DNA of 61,636 nucleotides from Oscillospiraceae bacterium (GCA_015066635.1 SVOA01000008.1:1-61636); one strand, 5' to 3'; positions 15,668-25,413 are shown, counted from the stretch's first letter. The notes: generated by a model not told the origin, from the letters alone. Translations and numbers: made by a program.

Positions 15668-16471
15668 TCAGCTGTTTATGTTGTCCTGATTGGGCGGGAA
15701 AAACTCGTCAACGGGGAAACAGATTTTTCTGAAAGCGTCGCACGGGTCATCTGTATTGCAGTTGCACTCCTTCTTGGGTATGCAGAAGTCGTATGCGGGG
15801 ATAAGCATCTGAACGTCTCTCTCAAGCTGAACTATCGTGAAAATACCGAGCGTTACGGCAACCGATTTCTCACACTGACGGGCAAAGAGATTTGCGGGCA
15901 GAGAATCGTTAAAGGCACATCTTATGCTCCTCGGGAGCGTGATGTTTATGTCGCCCGCACAGAAGCTGCACTCACAGGTTCTGCAAAGCTTTGCGTCAAG
16001 CGCAACGGGCTCGGCAACCTGAACCTTTGCTCTGGGGTTCGTGCTCGTGGAAAGAAGCTGGTCGTCGTTGGCATCTGCGGTAAACTCGCTCGAAAAGACC
16101 TTTACGCTGCCTTCGCTTCCGTAAAGTACGCATTTCTTTGAGAAAACGCTGAGTCCGCTAATGCCTACGGGATTAGTTCCCGACCTTGTGAAAACGTCAA
16201 GATTTACCCTGAAGAAAAACGTTATGTCAACGGTATAGCAGCCGTTGTTGAAAGGCACCTTCTCGACGTCTATAAGGCAGTTAAGCACCTCTGCGTTTCT
16301 CACTCTGACATTTATCGCGTCGTCGATAATTTCCTGTGCTTCGTCTCCGAAATACACTCTCAAATCGGCAAGGCAGTCCTTGTCGGCGCAGGAATCGTAA
16401 ACTCTGTCGGCGTCAATGCAGACGGCTTCGCGCACCTTTGAGGGAATCTGACAGGATTTGTTTTCCGGCAT
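15668..16471 (-). CDS. Unrecognised cysteine-rich protein, possible spore-coat component
   Basis: A 267-residue soluble protein with 18 cysteines and no signal peptide or membrane helix. Cysteines cluster at the N-terminus (VCIDADRVYDSC, then KDC), the middle (CRTCECSFC) and near the C-terminus (CIPKKECNC). Between these are beta-rich stretches. I do not recognise an enzyme fold; similar Cys-rich proteins occur in sporulating clostridia without known function. The ATG at 16471 follows AAGGAGG. Upstream, minus-strand CATACACT (16516-16523) matches the sigma-E -10 consensus, and AACC lies at about the sigma-K -35 distance. The gene is monocistronic, ending in its own terminator. A role in the coat or exosporium is an inference. 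Confidence 0.8.
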   Translation of the reverse strand: MPENKSCQIPSKVREAVCIDADRVYDSCADKDCLADLRVYFGDEAQEIIDDAINVRVRNAEVLNCLIDVEKVPFNNGCYTVDITFFFRVNLDVFTRSGTNPVGISGLSVFSKKCVLYGSEGSVKVFSSEFTADANDDQLLSTSTNPRAKVQVAEPVALDAKLCRTCECSFCAGDINITLPRSIRCAFNDSLPANLFARQCEKSVAVTLGIFTIVQLERDVQMLIPAYDFCIPKKECNCNTDDPCDAFRKICFPVDEFFPPNQDNINS

Positions 16472-16515
16472 AATAATTCCTCCTTGAATTTATTAAAGTT
16501 GAAAACTTCACTATC

Positions 16516-16542
16516 AGTGTATGAGAGTGTGCAGATTTGGTT
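16516..16542 (-). promoter_or_regulatory. Possible sporulation (sigma-E/K-type) promoter
   Basis: Minus-strand CATACACT (16516-16523) equals the mother-cell -10 consensus CATACAMT. AACC (16539-16542) sits 15 bases upstream, near the place of the sigma-K -35. No sigma-A promoter is evident here. Confidence 0.45.
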
Positions 16543-16562
16543 ACTGAATTTTTTATAATTTA

Positions 16563-16584
16563 AGGGCGGCCGAAAGACCGCCCT
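16563..16584 (-). terminator. Stem-loop after the V/A-ATPase operon
   Basis: AGGGCGG (16563-16569) pairs with CCGCCCT (16578-16584), starting nine bases past the subunit D stop. The downstream sequence is A/T-rich, with only short T runs, so termination efficiency is uncertain. Confidence 0.65.
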
Positions 16585-16592
16585 GACTTTTA

Positions 16593-17222
16593 TTATTCGT
16601 TTTCCTTTTCCTCTTTATAGCGTTTAACAACCTTGAGTCTTGTGAAGTCCTCGCGTTCCTTCTCGTCAAGCGCTTCGGAAATGAATTTAATGTCCTCGGT
16701 AAACTGAGGTATCATTATATTGTTAAGCGCATTCGCTCTTTTCTGCGTTTTCTTGATAGCGTCGGCAAGTCTGAAAATTGCGCTCTGCGTTTCGGCAAGC
16801 TTAACCGTCATACGCTTGGCTTCGTTAAAACTGAAATACGCTTCGTCAAGAAGTGAATTCGTGCTCTCAAAGCCGTAGTAATTTTTCTTTTCGGTTTCCT
16901 GCGCAGTAATAACGGGAATTTCAACACCCATTACGCTCTTGTAATCTACCTCAATACTGTCGTCTATCGGAACGGTGCGTGCGAAATTCGAGCAAAGACC
17001 GAGCGTTATATTGGCAACCTTGAGCGACTCGTACGCTCTGGCGTAAACAGCGTTGATGTTTCTGTCAACTTCCTTTGCCTCGTCAATGAGCTGCATCATC
17101 TCACGGACAAGTATATTCTTTTTTCTGTCCATAAGCTCATAGCCGAGTTTGGCGAGAGCAAGCGACTTCTGCACAGCCATCAGGTTGGCTTTGGTCGGTA
17201 CCGTATTTGCCGTATATAACAC
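16593..17222 (-). CDS. ntpD: V/A-type ATPase subunit D
   Basis: A 209-residue central-stalk subunit. The N-terminal PTKANLMAVQKSLALAKLGYELMDRK segment is a typical antiparallel coiled-coil start, and the C-terminal helix resumes after a short globular middle. Subunit D is the rotating axle inside the A3B3 headpiece. The start is a GTG at 17222 with AAAGG just upstream. It is the last gene of the operon and lies 27 bases after subunit B. Confidence 0.93.
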   Translation of the reverse strand: MLYTANTVPTKANLMAVQKSLALAKLGYELMDRKKNILVREMMQLIDEAKEVDRNINAVYARAYESLKVANITLGLCSNFARTVPIDDSIEVDYKSVMGVEIPVITAQETEKKNYYGFESTNSLLDEAYFSFNEAKRMTVKLAETQSAIFRLADAIKKTQKRANALNNIMIPQFTEDIKFISEALDEKEREDFTRLKVVKRYKEEKENE

Positions 17223-17249
17223 CTGCCTTTCATTAAAAAAACGCTTTAA

Positions 17250-18635
17250 TTAAACCGCTGTTTCCTCCGCTTTTTTGTAATACTTCTCTATTGTCTTGTC
17301 GTCAACTCTGTCGAGCATATTTCTCGGCAGCGTCGAGAGAAGCTCCCATCCGAGGTCGAGGGTTTCGTCAATGCTTCTGTTCTCGGTATATCCCTGATTA
17401 AGGAATCTCTCGTCAAAAAGTTTACCGAAGCCGAGCAGAAGTTTGTCCTCGCGGCTGAGTTCGTCCTCGCCTATAACCGAAGCAAGGGCCTTTGCGTCCT
17501 GAACCTTTGCGTAGGTTGAAAGCAGCTGGTTTGCGAGCGTGGAGTGGTCCTCCCTTGTGTAACCCTCGCCTATGCCGTCCTTCATAAGTCTTGACAGCGA
17601 GGGAAGCACGCTTATCGGCGGATAGACGCCCTTATAGTCAAGTCCTCTGTCAAGAACTATCTGTCCCTCGGTAATGTAACCCGTAAGATCGGGTATCGGG
17701 TGAGTAATATCGTCATTGGGCATGGTCAGAATAGGAATCTGCGTAACCGAGCCCTCCGCTCCCTCTATCATACCTGCCCTCTCATAGAGCGAGGCGAGGT
17801 CGGAATAAAGATAACCGGGGAAGCCCTTTCTGCCGGGTATCTCTCCCTTTGAACTTGAATACTCTCTGAGTGCCTCGCAGTAGGAGGTCATATCCGTCAT
17901 AATTACAAGCACATGCTTGCCGAGAGTAAAGGCGAGATATTCCGCAATAGTCAGCGCGCATCTCGGAGTCATAATTCTCTCGATAATCGGGTCGTTGGCA
18001 AGGTTGAGAAGCATAACAACCCTGTCCATAACATTTGCCTCGCGGAAGGAGTTTTTAAAGAACATCGCAACGTCGTTTTTAACTCCCATCGCGGCAAAAA
18101 CAATGGCAAAATCTCCGCTGTCGGAAATAGTTGACTGCTGAACAAGCTGAACCGCAAGTTCATTGTGCTTCATACCTGAGCCCGAAAAGATAGGCAGTTT
18201 CTGTCCTCTTATGAGCGTTGCAAGCGCATCAATGGACGAAATTCCCGTCTGTATGAAATTCTGGGGATAAACTCTCGACACGGGATTTATCGGAGAGCCG
18301 TTGACGTCTCTGAGTTCCTCGGGATAAATCTCGCCCAGACCGTCAATCGGACGTCCCAGACCGTCAAAGGTCCTTCCGAGTATCTCGGGAGAGAGAGCTA
18401 TTTCCATCGGCTTGCCCGTAAGGGTTGCTTCGGCATTGGACATTGAAAGTCCCCTTGTGCCCTCAAAGACCTGAACGGTTATTCTCTCGCCGTCGATTTT
18501 GACTATTCGTCCCATACGGCGCGTACCGTCCTCAACCTTGAGCAGAACTATCTCCTCATTTGAGGCGTCCTTTACATCGTCAAGCACGACAAGTGAGCCG
18601 TTAATCTGACTTAGTTTTAAATGTTTGATAATCAA
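17250..18635 (-). CDS. ntpB: V/A-type ATPase subunit B (non-catalytic)
   Basis: A 461-residue regulatory nucleotide-binding subunit. It lacks a classical Walker A, as expected, having SGSGMKHNE at the equivalent place. [12 protein letters not shown] and [13 protein letters not shown] are B-subunit signatures. I place the start at the TTG at 18635: AGGTGG lies at good spacing, and the resulting N-terminus reaches the INGSL motif at the same residue number as in other B subunits. The GTG at 18644 is an alternative. It follows subunit A by a few bases. Confidence 0.95.
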   Translation of the reverse strand: MIIKHLKLSQINGSLVVLDDVKDASNEEIVLLKVEDGTRRMGRIVKIDGERITVQVFEGTRGLSMSNAEATLTGKPMEIALSPEILGRTFDGLGRPIDGLGEIYPEELRDVNGSPINPVSRVYPQNFIQTGISSIDALATLIRGQKLPIFSGSGMKHNELAVQLVQQSTISDSGDFAIVFAAMGVKNDVAMFFKNSFREANVMDRVVMLLNLANDPIIERIMTPRCALTIAEYLAFTLGKHVLVIMTDMTSYCEALREYSSSKGEIPGRKGFPGYLYSDLASLYERAGMIEGAEGSVTQIPILTMPNDDITHPIPDLTGYITEGQIVLDRGLDYKGVYPPISVLPSLSRLMKDGIGEGYTREDHSTLANQLLSTYAKVQDAKALASVIGEDELSREDKLLLGFGKLFDERFLNQGYTENRSIDETLDLGWELLSTLPRNMLDRVDDKTIEKYYKKAEETAV

Positions 18636-18649
18636 AAAGCCCACCTGCC

Positions 18650-20404
18650 TTATCTGAGAATTCCGTTAAGAATCAAATCAATTTCGTTTTTAAGCTCGTC
18701 AAACATTTCGGGTCTGTCGTTGGGAATATCGTATTTCATCTGAACAAGCCTGTCAAAAATACCTGTTGAGGTAATCTTTGAAATGGGTATCTGCCTCTCG
18801 ACAGCCTCGCCTGCGAGCTTATAAAGGTGCAGAATAACATCCATCATCCTGTACTGCTTATCTATCGGTACAAAGGTGTCGTCCTTGTGAAACGCGTTCT
18901 GCTGAAGGAAGCCCACCCTTATTACGCGCGCAATTTCTATGACAAGCTTCTGGTCGTCGGGAAGCACATCCGCGCCTATGAGCTTGACTATCTCCATAAG
19001 TGAGTTTTCCTCAAGCAGAAGCGCGCAGATTTCGTCCCTGCACTTCATAAAATCGGCAGAAACATTGTCTCTGTACCAATCCGATAAATCGTTTATATAT
19101 TCGCTGTAAGAATTATTCCAGTTAATTGCGGGATAGTGTCTTGCGTAGGCAAGCGACTTATCCAGCGCCCAGAACACACGGGTAAAGCGCTTGGTATTCT
19201 GTGTTACGGGCTCCGAGAAATCCGAGCCCTGAGGCGAAACGGCGCCGATAAGGGAAATTGACCCCTCCGTACCGTTTAAATTCTCGACATATCCCGACCT
19301 CTCATAGAATTCGGAAAGTCTTGACGGAAGATATGCGGGGAAACCCTCGTCGGCAGGCATCTCCTCCAATCTGCCCGAAATCTCTCTGAGAGCTTCAGCC
19401 CATCTCGAAGTTGAGTCAGCCATAAGAGCCGTATGGTAGCCCATATCTCTGTAATATTCCGCTATCGTGATACCCGTGTAAATAGAGGCTTCACGCGCGG
19501 CAACGGGCATATTTGAAGTGTTTGCTATAAGCACCGTTCTGTCAAGCAGAGGCCGTCCCGTCTTAGGGTCGGTTATCTCGGAAAATTCGTTTAAGACCTG
19601 CGTCATTTCGTTGCCTCTTTCTCCGCAGCCGACATATATGATAATATCCGCATCGCACCATTTTGCGAGCTGATGCTGAGTCATGGTTTTGCCTGTGCCG
19701 AAGCCTCCGGGAATTGCCGCCGCGCCGCCCTTGGCTATCGGGAAAACAGAGTCGATAACTCTCTGTCCCGTGATAAGAGGCTTGTTTGCCGGCATACGCC
19801 TTTTAACCGCTCTCGGAGTTCTTATGGGCCACTTCTGGCTGAGCTTTAACTCAACGGTATTTCCGTCGGAGTCGCGGAGCTTCGCAATAACGTCGTTTAC
19901 CGTGTATTCGCCGTTACCCGAAATTTCGGTTATTTCGCCCGAAATTCCCTGAGGAATCATTGCTCTGTGCTTGATAACGGGCGTTTCGGGACACTCGGCA
20001 AAGACATCTCCGCCGCTGACTTTGTCGCCCTTCCCGACAAGGAAGGTAACCTGATATTTTCTGTCGCCGTTGAGCGAGTCGAAGTCCGCTCCCCTGCCTA
20101 TGAACGCGCCGAATCTGTCGCGCATATCGGTAAGAGGTCTTTCAATGCCGTCAAAGATATTACCGATAATTCCCGGTCCGAGCGTAACGCTCAGAGGCAG
20201 TCCCGTGGATACAACGGGCTCTCCCGGACGAAGCGAGGTTGTTTCCTCATAAACCTGAACGGTTGTGGCGTTGCTGTCAACCTTAATGACCTCGCCTATA
20301 AGCCTTTTATCGCCGACATAAACGGTTTCCATCATCTGCAAATCGGTATGTCCCTTTATGGTAATAACGGGGCCGTTAATGCCGAATATTCTGTTTTCCT
20401 GCAT
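18650..20404 (-). CDS. ntpA: V/A-type ATPase subunit A (catalytic)
   Basis: A 584-residue catalytic subunit. The P-loop is GGFGTGKT at about residues 233-240, a slight variant of the usual [19 protein letters not shown], the catalytic glutamate region, follows, and the non-homologous A-specific insertion lies before the P-loop. Three copies alternate with B to bind and hydrolyse or synthesise ATP. The ATG at 20404 is preferred over GTG at 20407, given AAGGGGG upstream. It lies between E and B in the operon. Confidence 0.97.
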   Translation of the reverse strand: MQENRIFGINGPVITIKGHTDLQMMETVYVGDKRLIGEVIKVDSNATTVQVYEETTSLRPGEPVVSTGLPLSVTLGPGIIGNIFDGIERPLTDMRDRFGAFIGRGADFDSLNGDRKYQVTFLVGKGDKVSGGDVFAECPETPVIKHRAMIPQGISGEITEISGNGEYTVNDVIAKLRDSDGNTVELKLSQKWPIRTPRAVKRRMPANKPLITGQRVIDSVFPIAKGGAAAIPGGFGTGKTMTQHQLAKWCDADIIIYVGCGERGNEMTQVLNEFSEITDPKTGRPLLDRTVLIANTSNMPVAAREASIYTGITIAEYYRDMGYHTALMADSTSRWAEALREISGRLEEMPADEGFPAYLPSRLSEFYERSGYVENLNGTEGSISLIGAVSPQGSDFSEPVTQNTKRFTRVFWALDKSLAYARHYPAINWNNSYSEYINDLSDWYRDNVSADFMKCRDEICALLLEENSLMEIVKLIGADVLPDDQKLVIEIARVIRVGFLQQNAFHKDDTFVPIDKQYRMMDVILHLYKLAGEAVERQIPISKITSTGIFDRLVQMKYDIPNDRPEMFDELKNEIDLILNGILR

Positions 20405-20416
20405 CACGATACCCCC

Positions 20417-21010
20417 TTATACCTTCAGTCCCGAATTCTGCACAAACCAGTCTTTCTGTGCCTCGAGACGCGAATCTATGGTATTGTCGGCAAGACAGCC
20501 CGTTTCGGTATCCTCTGCTCTGATACCGCCGAATTTAATAGTGCCGTCCGCCCTTATATCAATATCTTTTCCGAGAGCCTTTCTGACGGCGTCCGAATAG
20601 CATAGGTCTGCCTCTCTGACATAGTACACTATGCCCTCGCCCGTCAGGGTGCGGCTGATTTCCTCGGCGCCCGAAATAAGGAAGTTCCGATATTTGTCGC
20701 TGCCGACATATTTCTCTATCTCTTTGCCGACGTTTTCAAAGACCTTGTCAAAAAGCTCCCTGCGAAGCCCTACAAGCTCTCTCTTTGAATTCTCCGTCAT
20801 CTCGGAAAGACTTATATTTCTCTCGGAGGAAATACGGTTTACCTCGTAGTTTATTTCCTCTCTGTAAGTTCCTTTTGATTCTTTTTTCAGCCTTTTAAGA
20901 CCCTGCCTTTTAATGACATAGGTCTCCTCGTCTATTTTTTTGCACTCGGCGGCAGCCAGCTTTTTGATGGCGTCGATAAATGCCTTTGTGCTTTTAGCCG
21001 AACTGTCCAA
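20417..21010 (-). CDS. ntpE: V/A-type ATPase subunit E (peripheral stalk)
   Basis: A 197-residue protein with a long charged N-terminal helix, rich in Lys and Glu up to about residue 80, followed by a globular C-terminal half, as in subunit E of peripheral stalks. It would pair with the short G/H-like subunit encoded at 24908-25216. It starts at a TTG (21010) behind GAGGTGA. Sequence similarity in this family is low, so the call rests on architecture and operon position. Confidence 0.83.
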   Translation of the reverse strand: MDSSAKSTKAFIDAIKKLAAAECKKIDEETYVIKRQGLKRLKKESKGTYREEINYEVNRISSERNISLSEMTENSKRELVGLRRELFDKVFENVGKEIEKYVGSDKYRNFLISGAEEISRTLTGEGIVYYVREADLCYSDAVRKALGKDIDIRADGTIKFGGIRAEDTETGCLADNTIDSRLEAQKDWFVQNSGLKV

Positions 21011-21036
21011 AATCTCACCTCGTTTTTTGTGCGCCG

Positions 21037-21345
21037 TCAGTCAATGCTTATACCTATTGCATCGCGCACATAATCACTTATAGCGCCCGAAGACGCAAAG
21101 CCGGTGTCGGCGTCGGGCACCGTAACAAGTATCGGTCTGCCCGTCTTTTTTATCTCCCTGACGGTGTCGGGACAGAGCTTCTCTATACCCGATGTAATGA
21201 GAAGTATCCCCGTATTGCCGTCAAGACTGATATTGTCAAGAGCCTTCTGCGCCTGCTCGGAATTTCTTGCAACCGTTGTCTGCACGCCTGCAAGACGCAG
21301 TCCGATAGACGCGTCTGTACGCTCCGTTATAAGTCTTATAATCAT
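21037..21345 (-). CDS. ntpF: V/A-type ATPase subunit F (central stalk)
   Basis: A 102-residue subunit beginning MIIRLITER, with IGLRLAGVQT near residues 14-23 and a Rossmann-like GILLITSGIEKLC middle. It binds subunit D and regulates coupling. The true start is the ATG at 21345, four bases after the subunit K stop; the longer frame reaching 21492 is antisense-like readthrough of the K gene. Length fits the family. Confidence 0.9.
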   Translation of the reverse strand: MIIRLITERTDASIGLRLAGVQTTVARNSEQAQKALDNISLDGNTGILLITSGIEKLCPDTVREIKKTGRPILVTVPDADTGFASSGAISDYVRDAIGISID

Positions 21346-21349
21346 AGCG

Positions 21350-21832
21350 TTATATCCTGTTAAGGATAAGAATTGAAATAACGACGCCGTAAAGCGCAAT
21401 ACTTTCACCAAGAGCAACAAAGATAATTGACTTACCGAAGCTCTTGGGGTTCTCTGCTGTTGCCGCGATAGCTGCGGGCGCACCTGCCGCAACGGCGATA
21501 CCTCCGCCTATGCCTGCAAGTCCCGTAACAATACCTGCCGAGAGAAGTCCGAGTCCCTTTGCCGAGGGAGCGTCGGATGCTGCTTCCTGCGTTTCTTCGG
21601 TCTGCGCCGCAGTTGTCTGTGCGGGAGCCGAAGCCGCAGGCTGTTCATTGTCTGCAAAAGCGTTAATGCAAAGTACGCTGACGAGTACGGTGAGAACCGC
21701 AAATACAGCGATATTTATTCTCAGCGGTCTTTTGTAGTTTTTGCCCTGCGCTTTGTTTCTGAGCGCGGTAAATGCGGTTACAAGAAGCGCCATGGGTGCA
21801 AGAATAAGTACAACATAAAATAAAGCAGTCAT
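21350..21832 (-). CDS. ntpK: V/A-type ATPase subunit K (membrane c-ring) with N-terminal extension
   Basis: A 160-residue protein. The last 70 residues are a single c-subunit hairpin with GIGGG (107-111) in helix one and the ion-binding glutamate E143 in ALGES of helix two. The first 60 residues hold two other hydrophobic segments, the second ending in INAFA before a Pro/Ala/Thr/Gln-rich linker (61-92). That looks like an internal signal sequence with a possible cleavage site after Ala60, as in the Thermus c-subunit. The position that holds Gln in sodium-binding rings is Val114 here, which favours proton coupling. Strong GGAGG before the ATG fits the high copy number needed for a ring. Confidence 0.92.
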   Translation of the reverse strand: MTALFYVVLILAPMALLVTAFTALRNKAQGKNYKRPLRINIAVFAVLTVLVSVLCINAFADNEQPAASAPAQTTAAQTEETQEAASDAPSAKGLGLLSAGIVTGLAGIGGGIAVAAGAPAAIAATAENPKSFGKSIIFVALGESIALYGVVISILILNRI

Positions 21833-21850
21833 TTTTATTTCCTCCGGAAT

Positions 21851-23791
21851 TTAATTATTTGCATTTTTAATTTTTATCGGTTCAAAGCTTATTCCGCTTC
21901 CGTCAAAGAAGCGAGAGAACATTTCGTAGTATTCAAGTCTGAGCGCCTGAATTCCCGTAAGGAGTCCTTCAAGAGCGATAACGAGAATATTTCCGAGAAT
22001 GATAACAAAGATATTTTCCTTTTCGCCTGCGAGCGAGAAGACCACCATCATCATACCTGCATGGACGAGCACGAATGCGCCGACTCGCAGGAAGGAAACC
22101 GTATTGCTCAGATACGAGAGAACGTACTCGAGCAGTTCAAACAGATTCTGCAGCACAAAGTCCGAAATGCTCTCGGGCTTCCAGTCGGGATGTCTGTCTA
22201 TTAAACCTATCAGTATCTCCTTGATAAACAGTAAAAACGCACAGACAATAAGCACGCTTATACATACGCTTTTCGGTATGGGAGACGGTCCGTTCATAAA
22301 GCCCGACGCAAGATTTACGCCTGCAAGATACATCAGTAGTCCCGCCGCTCCGTTCTGTGAAAACAGCGCCTCTCCGAACTGTCTGCGCTTGATACAAGCG
22401 TAAATGTTAAGGAGCATCGCCACACACATAAGTCCCACGCCTATCGCTATGGCTATTAACAGGACGGTATTGATATTCTCCATAACCGCCATTGGTTTTC
22501 CTGCCCAGCCGAGTTTCTCATAAACGGGGTCAAGCATTTCCTCAAAGCCGAATACGCTGCCGAACATAAAGCCGAAAAACATAGAGGATATTCCGCAGGG
22601 AATAAGTATCTTTCCGAGCCCCATTTTTTTGAACTTCCACATAAGGAAGCCAATTACCGACAGCACAAAGCCCTGACCGAGGTCGCCGAACATTATGCCG
22701 AAAAGCACCGTGTAGGTAATCGCCACAAACGCCGTAATATCAAGGTCGGAATATGACGGAGTTCCGTACATATCAACATAGAATTTATACGGCTCGACAA
22801 GGAAGTGCATCAGCTTTGAACGGTGCTTGTACTTGACGGGAACATTTGCAATCTCGGCGTTCCGCTTTATGTCCTCATACTCAATGCTGACTCCGTCTAT
22901 ACCGATAATCTTGCGCTTGAGCGCCGTAAAGCCGTTATCGGGAACATAGCCGAGAAGCACAAAGCCTTTTTCATTCTGCACCGCGTAAGAACGCAGCGAG
23001 CTGATTGCTTCAAGATATACGAGCTTGGAATAGGTCAGGTCAAGATGTTCCTTCTCCTGCTCGATATAGTCCCTGATACCCTTGTCCGTTTTATCTATCT
23101 GAGAGGTTATAATCTCAATACTCCTGCTGTATTCGTCAATAGCCTCGTCAACCGTGCCTGCGGCGCCGGGTATGTGAATCGGCTCAAAATACAGAAAGGC
23201 GAATATACCGTCTATCTCGTCAACCCTGTCTATCGGAGCAAAATACGTTCCCCAGTAGTCGCGCTCGTCCTCGGAGCAGCAGTAAAAGAAAACATAAGGG
23301 TTGTCTTTGTAAATGGTGTTGAGCTTCTCATAGCTTTCCTTGGGCATATGTCCGAAGCGCACCTTTATAAAGCGGCACTCTGATATTTCCTCAACGTCAA
23401 CGTCAAGTCCCTTGAAATGTTCAAGACTTTGGATACCTGCAAGACAGGCTTCCTGCTGCTCGTTAAGCGAACTTATTTCGGTGTTGTACTGCTCAAGTCT
23501 TTCTTCTATTTCGGAAATATATTCAGACTCAATATCTTCAAGGTCTGACTGTTCGCTGAGCTTGACAAGGTTAAGAGGCACTCCGCTCTTTTCAGCTATT
23601 TCATTTAACTGAGCGAGCGACTTGGAGTAGTTTGAGTCATCTGCAAACGGCACAAATCCCATTCCGCTTGAAAAAGATTTTGAAGCCGAGGACGGATGAA
23701 AGCTCTCACTCTCGATAAGGTTGACGCACACGCTGTTAAAGGTGTTGAGCGGTCCGCTGACCTTGACAAGCTTCATTTTTTCGGTAGCCAT
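21851..23791 (-). CDS. ntpI: V/A-type ATPase subunit I (membrane stator, a-subunit)
   Basis: A 646-residue protein. The N-terminal 340 residues form a soluble arm with coiled-coil character. The C-terminal half has about seven or eight membrane helices, starting with FVAITYTVLFGIMFGDLGQG. The conserved arginine expected in the penultimate helices is seen in SFLRVGAFVLVHAG. It makes the ion half-channels against the K ring and anchors the peripheral stalks. The start MATEKMKL follows AAGGAG. It lies between C and K; I and K adjacent is the norm. Confidence 0.95.
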   Translation of the reverse strand: MATEKMKLVKVSGPLNTFNSVCVNLIESESFHPSSASKSFSSGMGFVPFADDSNYSKSLAQLNEIAEKSGVPLNLVKLSEQSDLEDIESEYISEIEERLEQYNTEISSLNEQQEACLAGIQSLEHFKGLDVDVEEISECRFIKVRFGHMPKESYEKLNTIYKDNPYVFFYCCSEDERDYWGTYFAPIDRVDEIDGIFAFLYFEPIHIPGAAGTVDEAIDEYSRSIEIITSQIDKTDKGIRDYIEQEKEHLDLTYSKLVYLEAISSLRSYAVQNEKGFVLLGYVPDNGFTALKRKIIGIDGVSIEYEDIKRNAEIANVPVKYKHRSKLMHFLVEPYKFYVDMYGTPSYSDLDITAFVAITYTVLFGIMFGDLGQGFVLSVIGFLMWKFKKMGLGKILIPCGISSMFFGFMFGSVFGFEEMLDPVYEKLGWAGKPMAVMENINTVLLIAIAIGVGLMCVAMLLNIYACIKRRQFGEALFSQNGAAGLLMYLAGVNLASGFMNGPSPIPKSVCISVLIVCAFLLFIKEILIGLIDRHPDWKPESISDFVLQNLFELLEYVLSYLSNTVSFLRVGAFVLVHAGMMMVVFSLAGEKENIFVIILGNILVIALEGLLTGIQALRLEYYEMFSRFFDGSGISFEPIKIKNANN

Positions 23792-23818
23792 ATAAAACTC
23801 CTTTCTGAAGAATAGAGG

Positions 23819-24871
23819 TTAATTATCCTGAATTACGATAAACTTCATAATCTCGTCTGCGCTCAATGAATACCGCACGCCCTCAATGATGTGTATCAGG
23901 TTATGAGTTTCGTTTTCAAGTATATTGATAAAGCTGAACATCGTAACCTCGGGTACGGTTGAGAATCTGAGCGCCTTTTCGCTGATTTCGTACAGAGCGC
24001 GGCGGGTTCTGTGCTCTATGGGAGCGTCCCTGCCGGTTCTGAAGTATTTGCCGTATTCGGAATTTTCGATTATTCCGCGTAATTTGTCAGCAGACTCGCA
24101 GTCAATGAGAGTCTGTATTTCCTTTTTGGAAAATGCGGAAAATCCCGAATAAAAAATATTGTGAAAGCCGAGAGCCTCATTCGGAAAAAACTTTTTCATC
24201 CTGTAAATGCTCTCAAGCATTTTAAAGTCTGCCTTTGCACGGAAAAGCCGTAACAGCTCATCCTCCTCGTCGCCGCTGTAATTTTTCTTTATTATCTGCT
24301 CGGTACACGAATAGAGATACTGATACAACACGTTTTCAAGCGCCGTAATCGTAAACGGACGCCCGCCCGAGATAAAGATGTCGAGCAGTTTACCGTATTG
24401 AGTTCCCTCAAGCGCTGCGTGGAACTCCTCTATGCTCATAGCCATTTCAAGCGCCTCGGGTTTTAAAAGCGAGTGTCTGAAATACGCCTCGGGTACAAAC
24501 AGCGAGAAGTCGGAAATCTCATTTGTGTCCAAATGGTATGCGCAGCTTAAAATCAGCCTTACATCATAGGTCATAAACACAATTTCGTGCAGCTTCTGAC
24601 CGATAGCCGCCTCAAAGGAAGCGAGGTCGGCGACTCGCTTATTGTTGAATTTTTTTATCTCTGCCTCAACTCTCGCGCGGTAAATATTGGTTCCGAAAAG
24701 CAAATCGACTGCCTGCGAATATACGGTATTGCTTTTTAAATAATTGACAACATCGTTAAGCGAGCGGCAGTTGACAAGCTGGCTGTAATCGTCAGCGGTC
24801 AGTATGCCCGAATTCATCGCGCGGGACTTTGTCAGCAGCGCGTTTGACGCAAGCTTTGAGACCGTGCTCAT
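23819..24871 (-). CDS. ntpC: V/A-type ATPase subunit C (d-type connector)
   Basis: A 350-residue, mostly helical soluble protein. Repeated three-helix patterns (YSQLVNCRSLNDVVNYL near residues 29-45 and later RLIL/RGIIENSEYGKYF) match the V-type C/AC39 family, which caps the K ring and links it to the D/F axle. It comes before subunit I in this operon, whereas many clostridial and enterococcal operons place it after E; this is a gene-order variation only. AAAGGAG precedes the ATG at ten bases. Confidence 0.88.
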   Translation of the reverse strand: MSTVSKLASNALLTKSRAMNSGILTADDYSQLVNCRSLNDVVNYLKSNTVYSQAVDLLFGTNIYRARVEAEIKKFNNKRVADLASFEAAIGQKLHEIVFMTYDVRLILSCAYHLDTNEISDFSLFVPEAYFRHSLLKPEALEMAMSIEEFHAALEGTQYGKLLDIFISGGRPFTITALENVLYQYLYSCTEQIIKKNYSGDEEDELLRLFRAKADFKMLESIYRMKKFFPNEALGFHNIFYSGFSAFSKKEIQTLIDCESADKLRGIIENSEYGKYFRTGRDAPIEHRTRRALYEISEKALRFSTVPEVTMFSFINILENETHNLIHIIEGVRYSLSADEIMKFIVIQDN

Positions 24872-24907
24872 CTGCCGCAGCTCCTTTCCCGCATTTTTTA
24901 ACGGTAA

Positions 24908-25216
24908 TTAACCGAAGATGTTTTTAAGTATTTCCTTTTCCCACTTTTTGTGGTTCTCGTCAAAGTTGCGCTGAAGCTCCTCTTTTTTTCTGAGAGTTTC
25001 GGCGGCAAGTTCCTCCTGTGCCTTTGCAAGCTGTTCCTTTGACCTCTTGCGCGTGCCCTCTATCTTCTGATGCGCCTCATTTCTGTACTTATCGTCATAG
25101 GCCTCTTTTTCGCAGTTAAGCTCCTCGGCAAGCTCCTCACGGCGCTTTGCCGCCTGCTCAACCTCAAGACGCGCGGCTCTGTCTGTTTCAAGAATTTCTT
25201 TAATCATGTTATTCAT
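24908..25216 (-). CDS. V/A-type ATPase subunit G/H-like peripheral stalk protein
   Basis: A 102-residue, highly charged protein predicted as one long coiled coil: heptad-like runs of Glu, Lys, Arg and Ala from residue 10 to 95 and no membrane segment. As first gene of the V/A-ATPase operon it fits the short stalk subunit (called G or H) that pairs with subunit E. Sequence alone would not identify it; the call is contextual. GGGAG precedes the ATG at 25216 at eight bases. Confidence 0.75.
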   Translation of the reverse strand: MNNMIKEILETDRAARLEVEQAAKRREELAEELNCEKEAYDDKYRNEAHQKIEGTRKRSKEQLAKAQEELAAETLRKKEELQRNFDENHKKWEKEILKNIFG

Positions 25217-25251
25217 AGGTTTGCTCCCTATTCATACTATAATAATATAAT

Positions 25252-25279
25252 ATTATATTACTTTTTGAATTAAAAACAA
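25252..25279 (-). promoter_or_regulatory. Sigma-A promoter of the V/A-ATPase operon
   Basis: Minus-strand TTGTTT (25274-25279), 16 bases, TATAAT (25252-25257). The region is very A/T-rich, so the exact -10 may shift by a few bases. Confidence 0.5.
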
Positions 25280-25344
25280 TAATAATTTGCAAAAACAAAG
25301 TAGAAAATGCAAAAGATATTTTGTATATTTTTCATATTTCGCAG

Positions 25345-25373
25345 TTGTATTCGCCGAACCGTTATGATAAAAT
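25345..25373 (+). promoter_or_regulatory. Sigma-A promoter of the alpha-glucosidase gene
   Basis: TTGTAT (25345-25350), 17 bases, TAAAAT (25368-25373), 40 bases before the ATG. I see no catabolite-response element. Confidence 0.65.
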
Positions 25374-25413
25374 GAAAATGCAGATTATTATGCGCAGAGG
25401 AGTGAATATACAA

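Noticed and set aside
15551-16141. Plus-strand open frame of 196 codons over the cysteine-rich gene
   Set aside because: The minus gene has a strong ribosome-binding site, promoter box and terminator; the plus frame has none of these.
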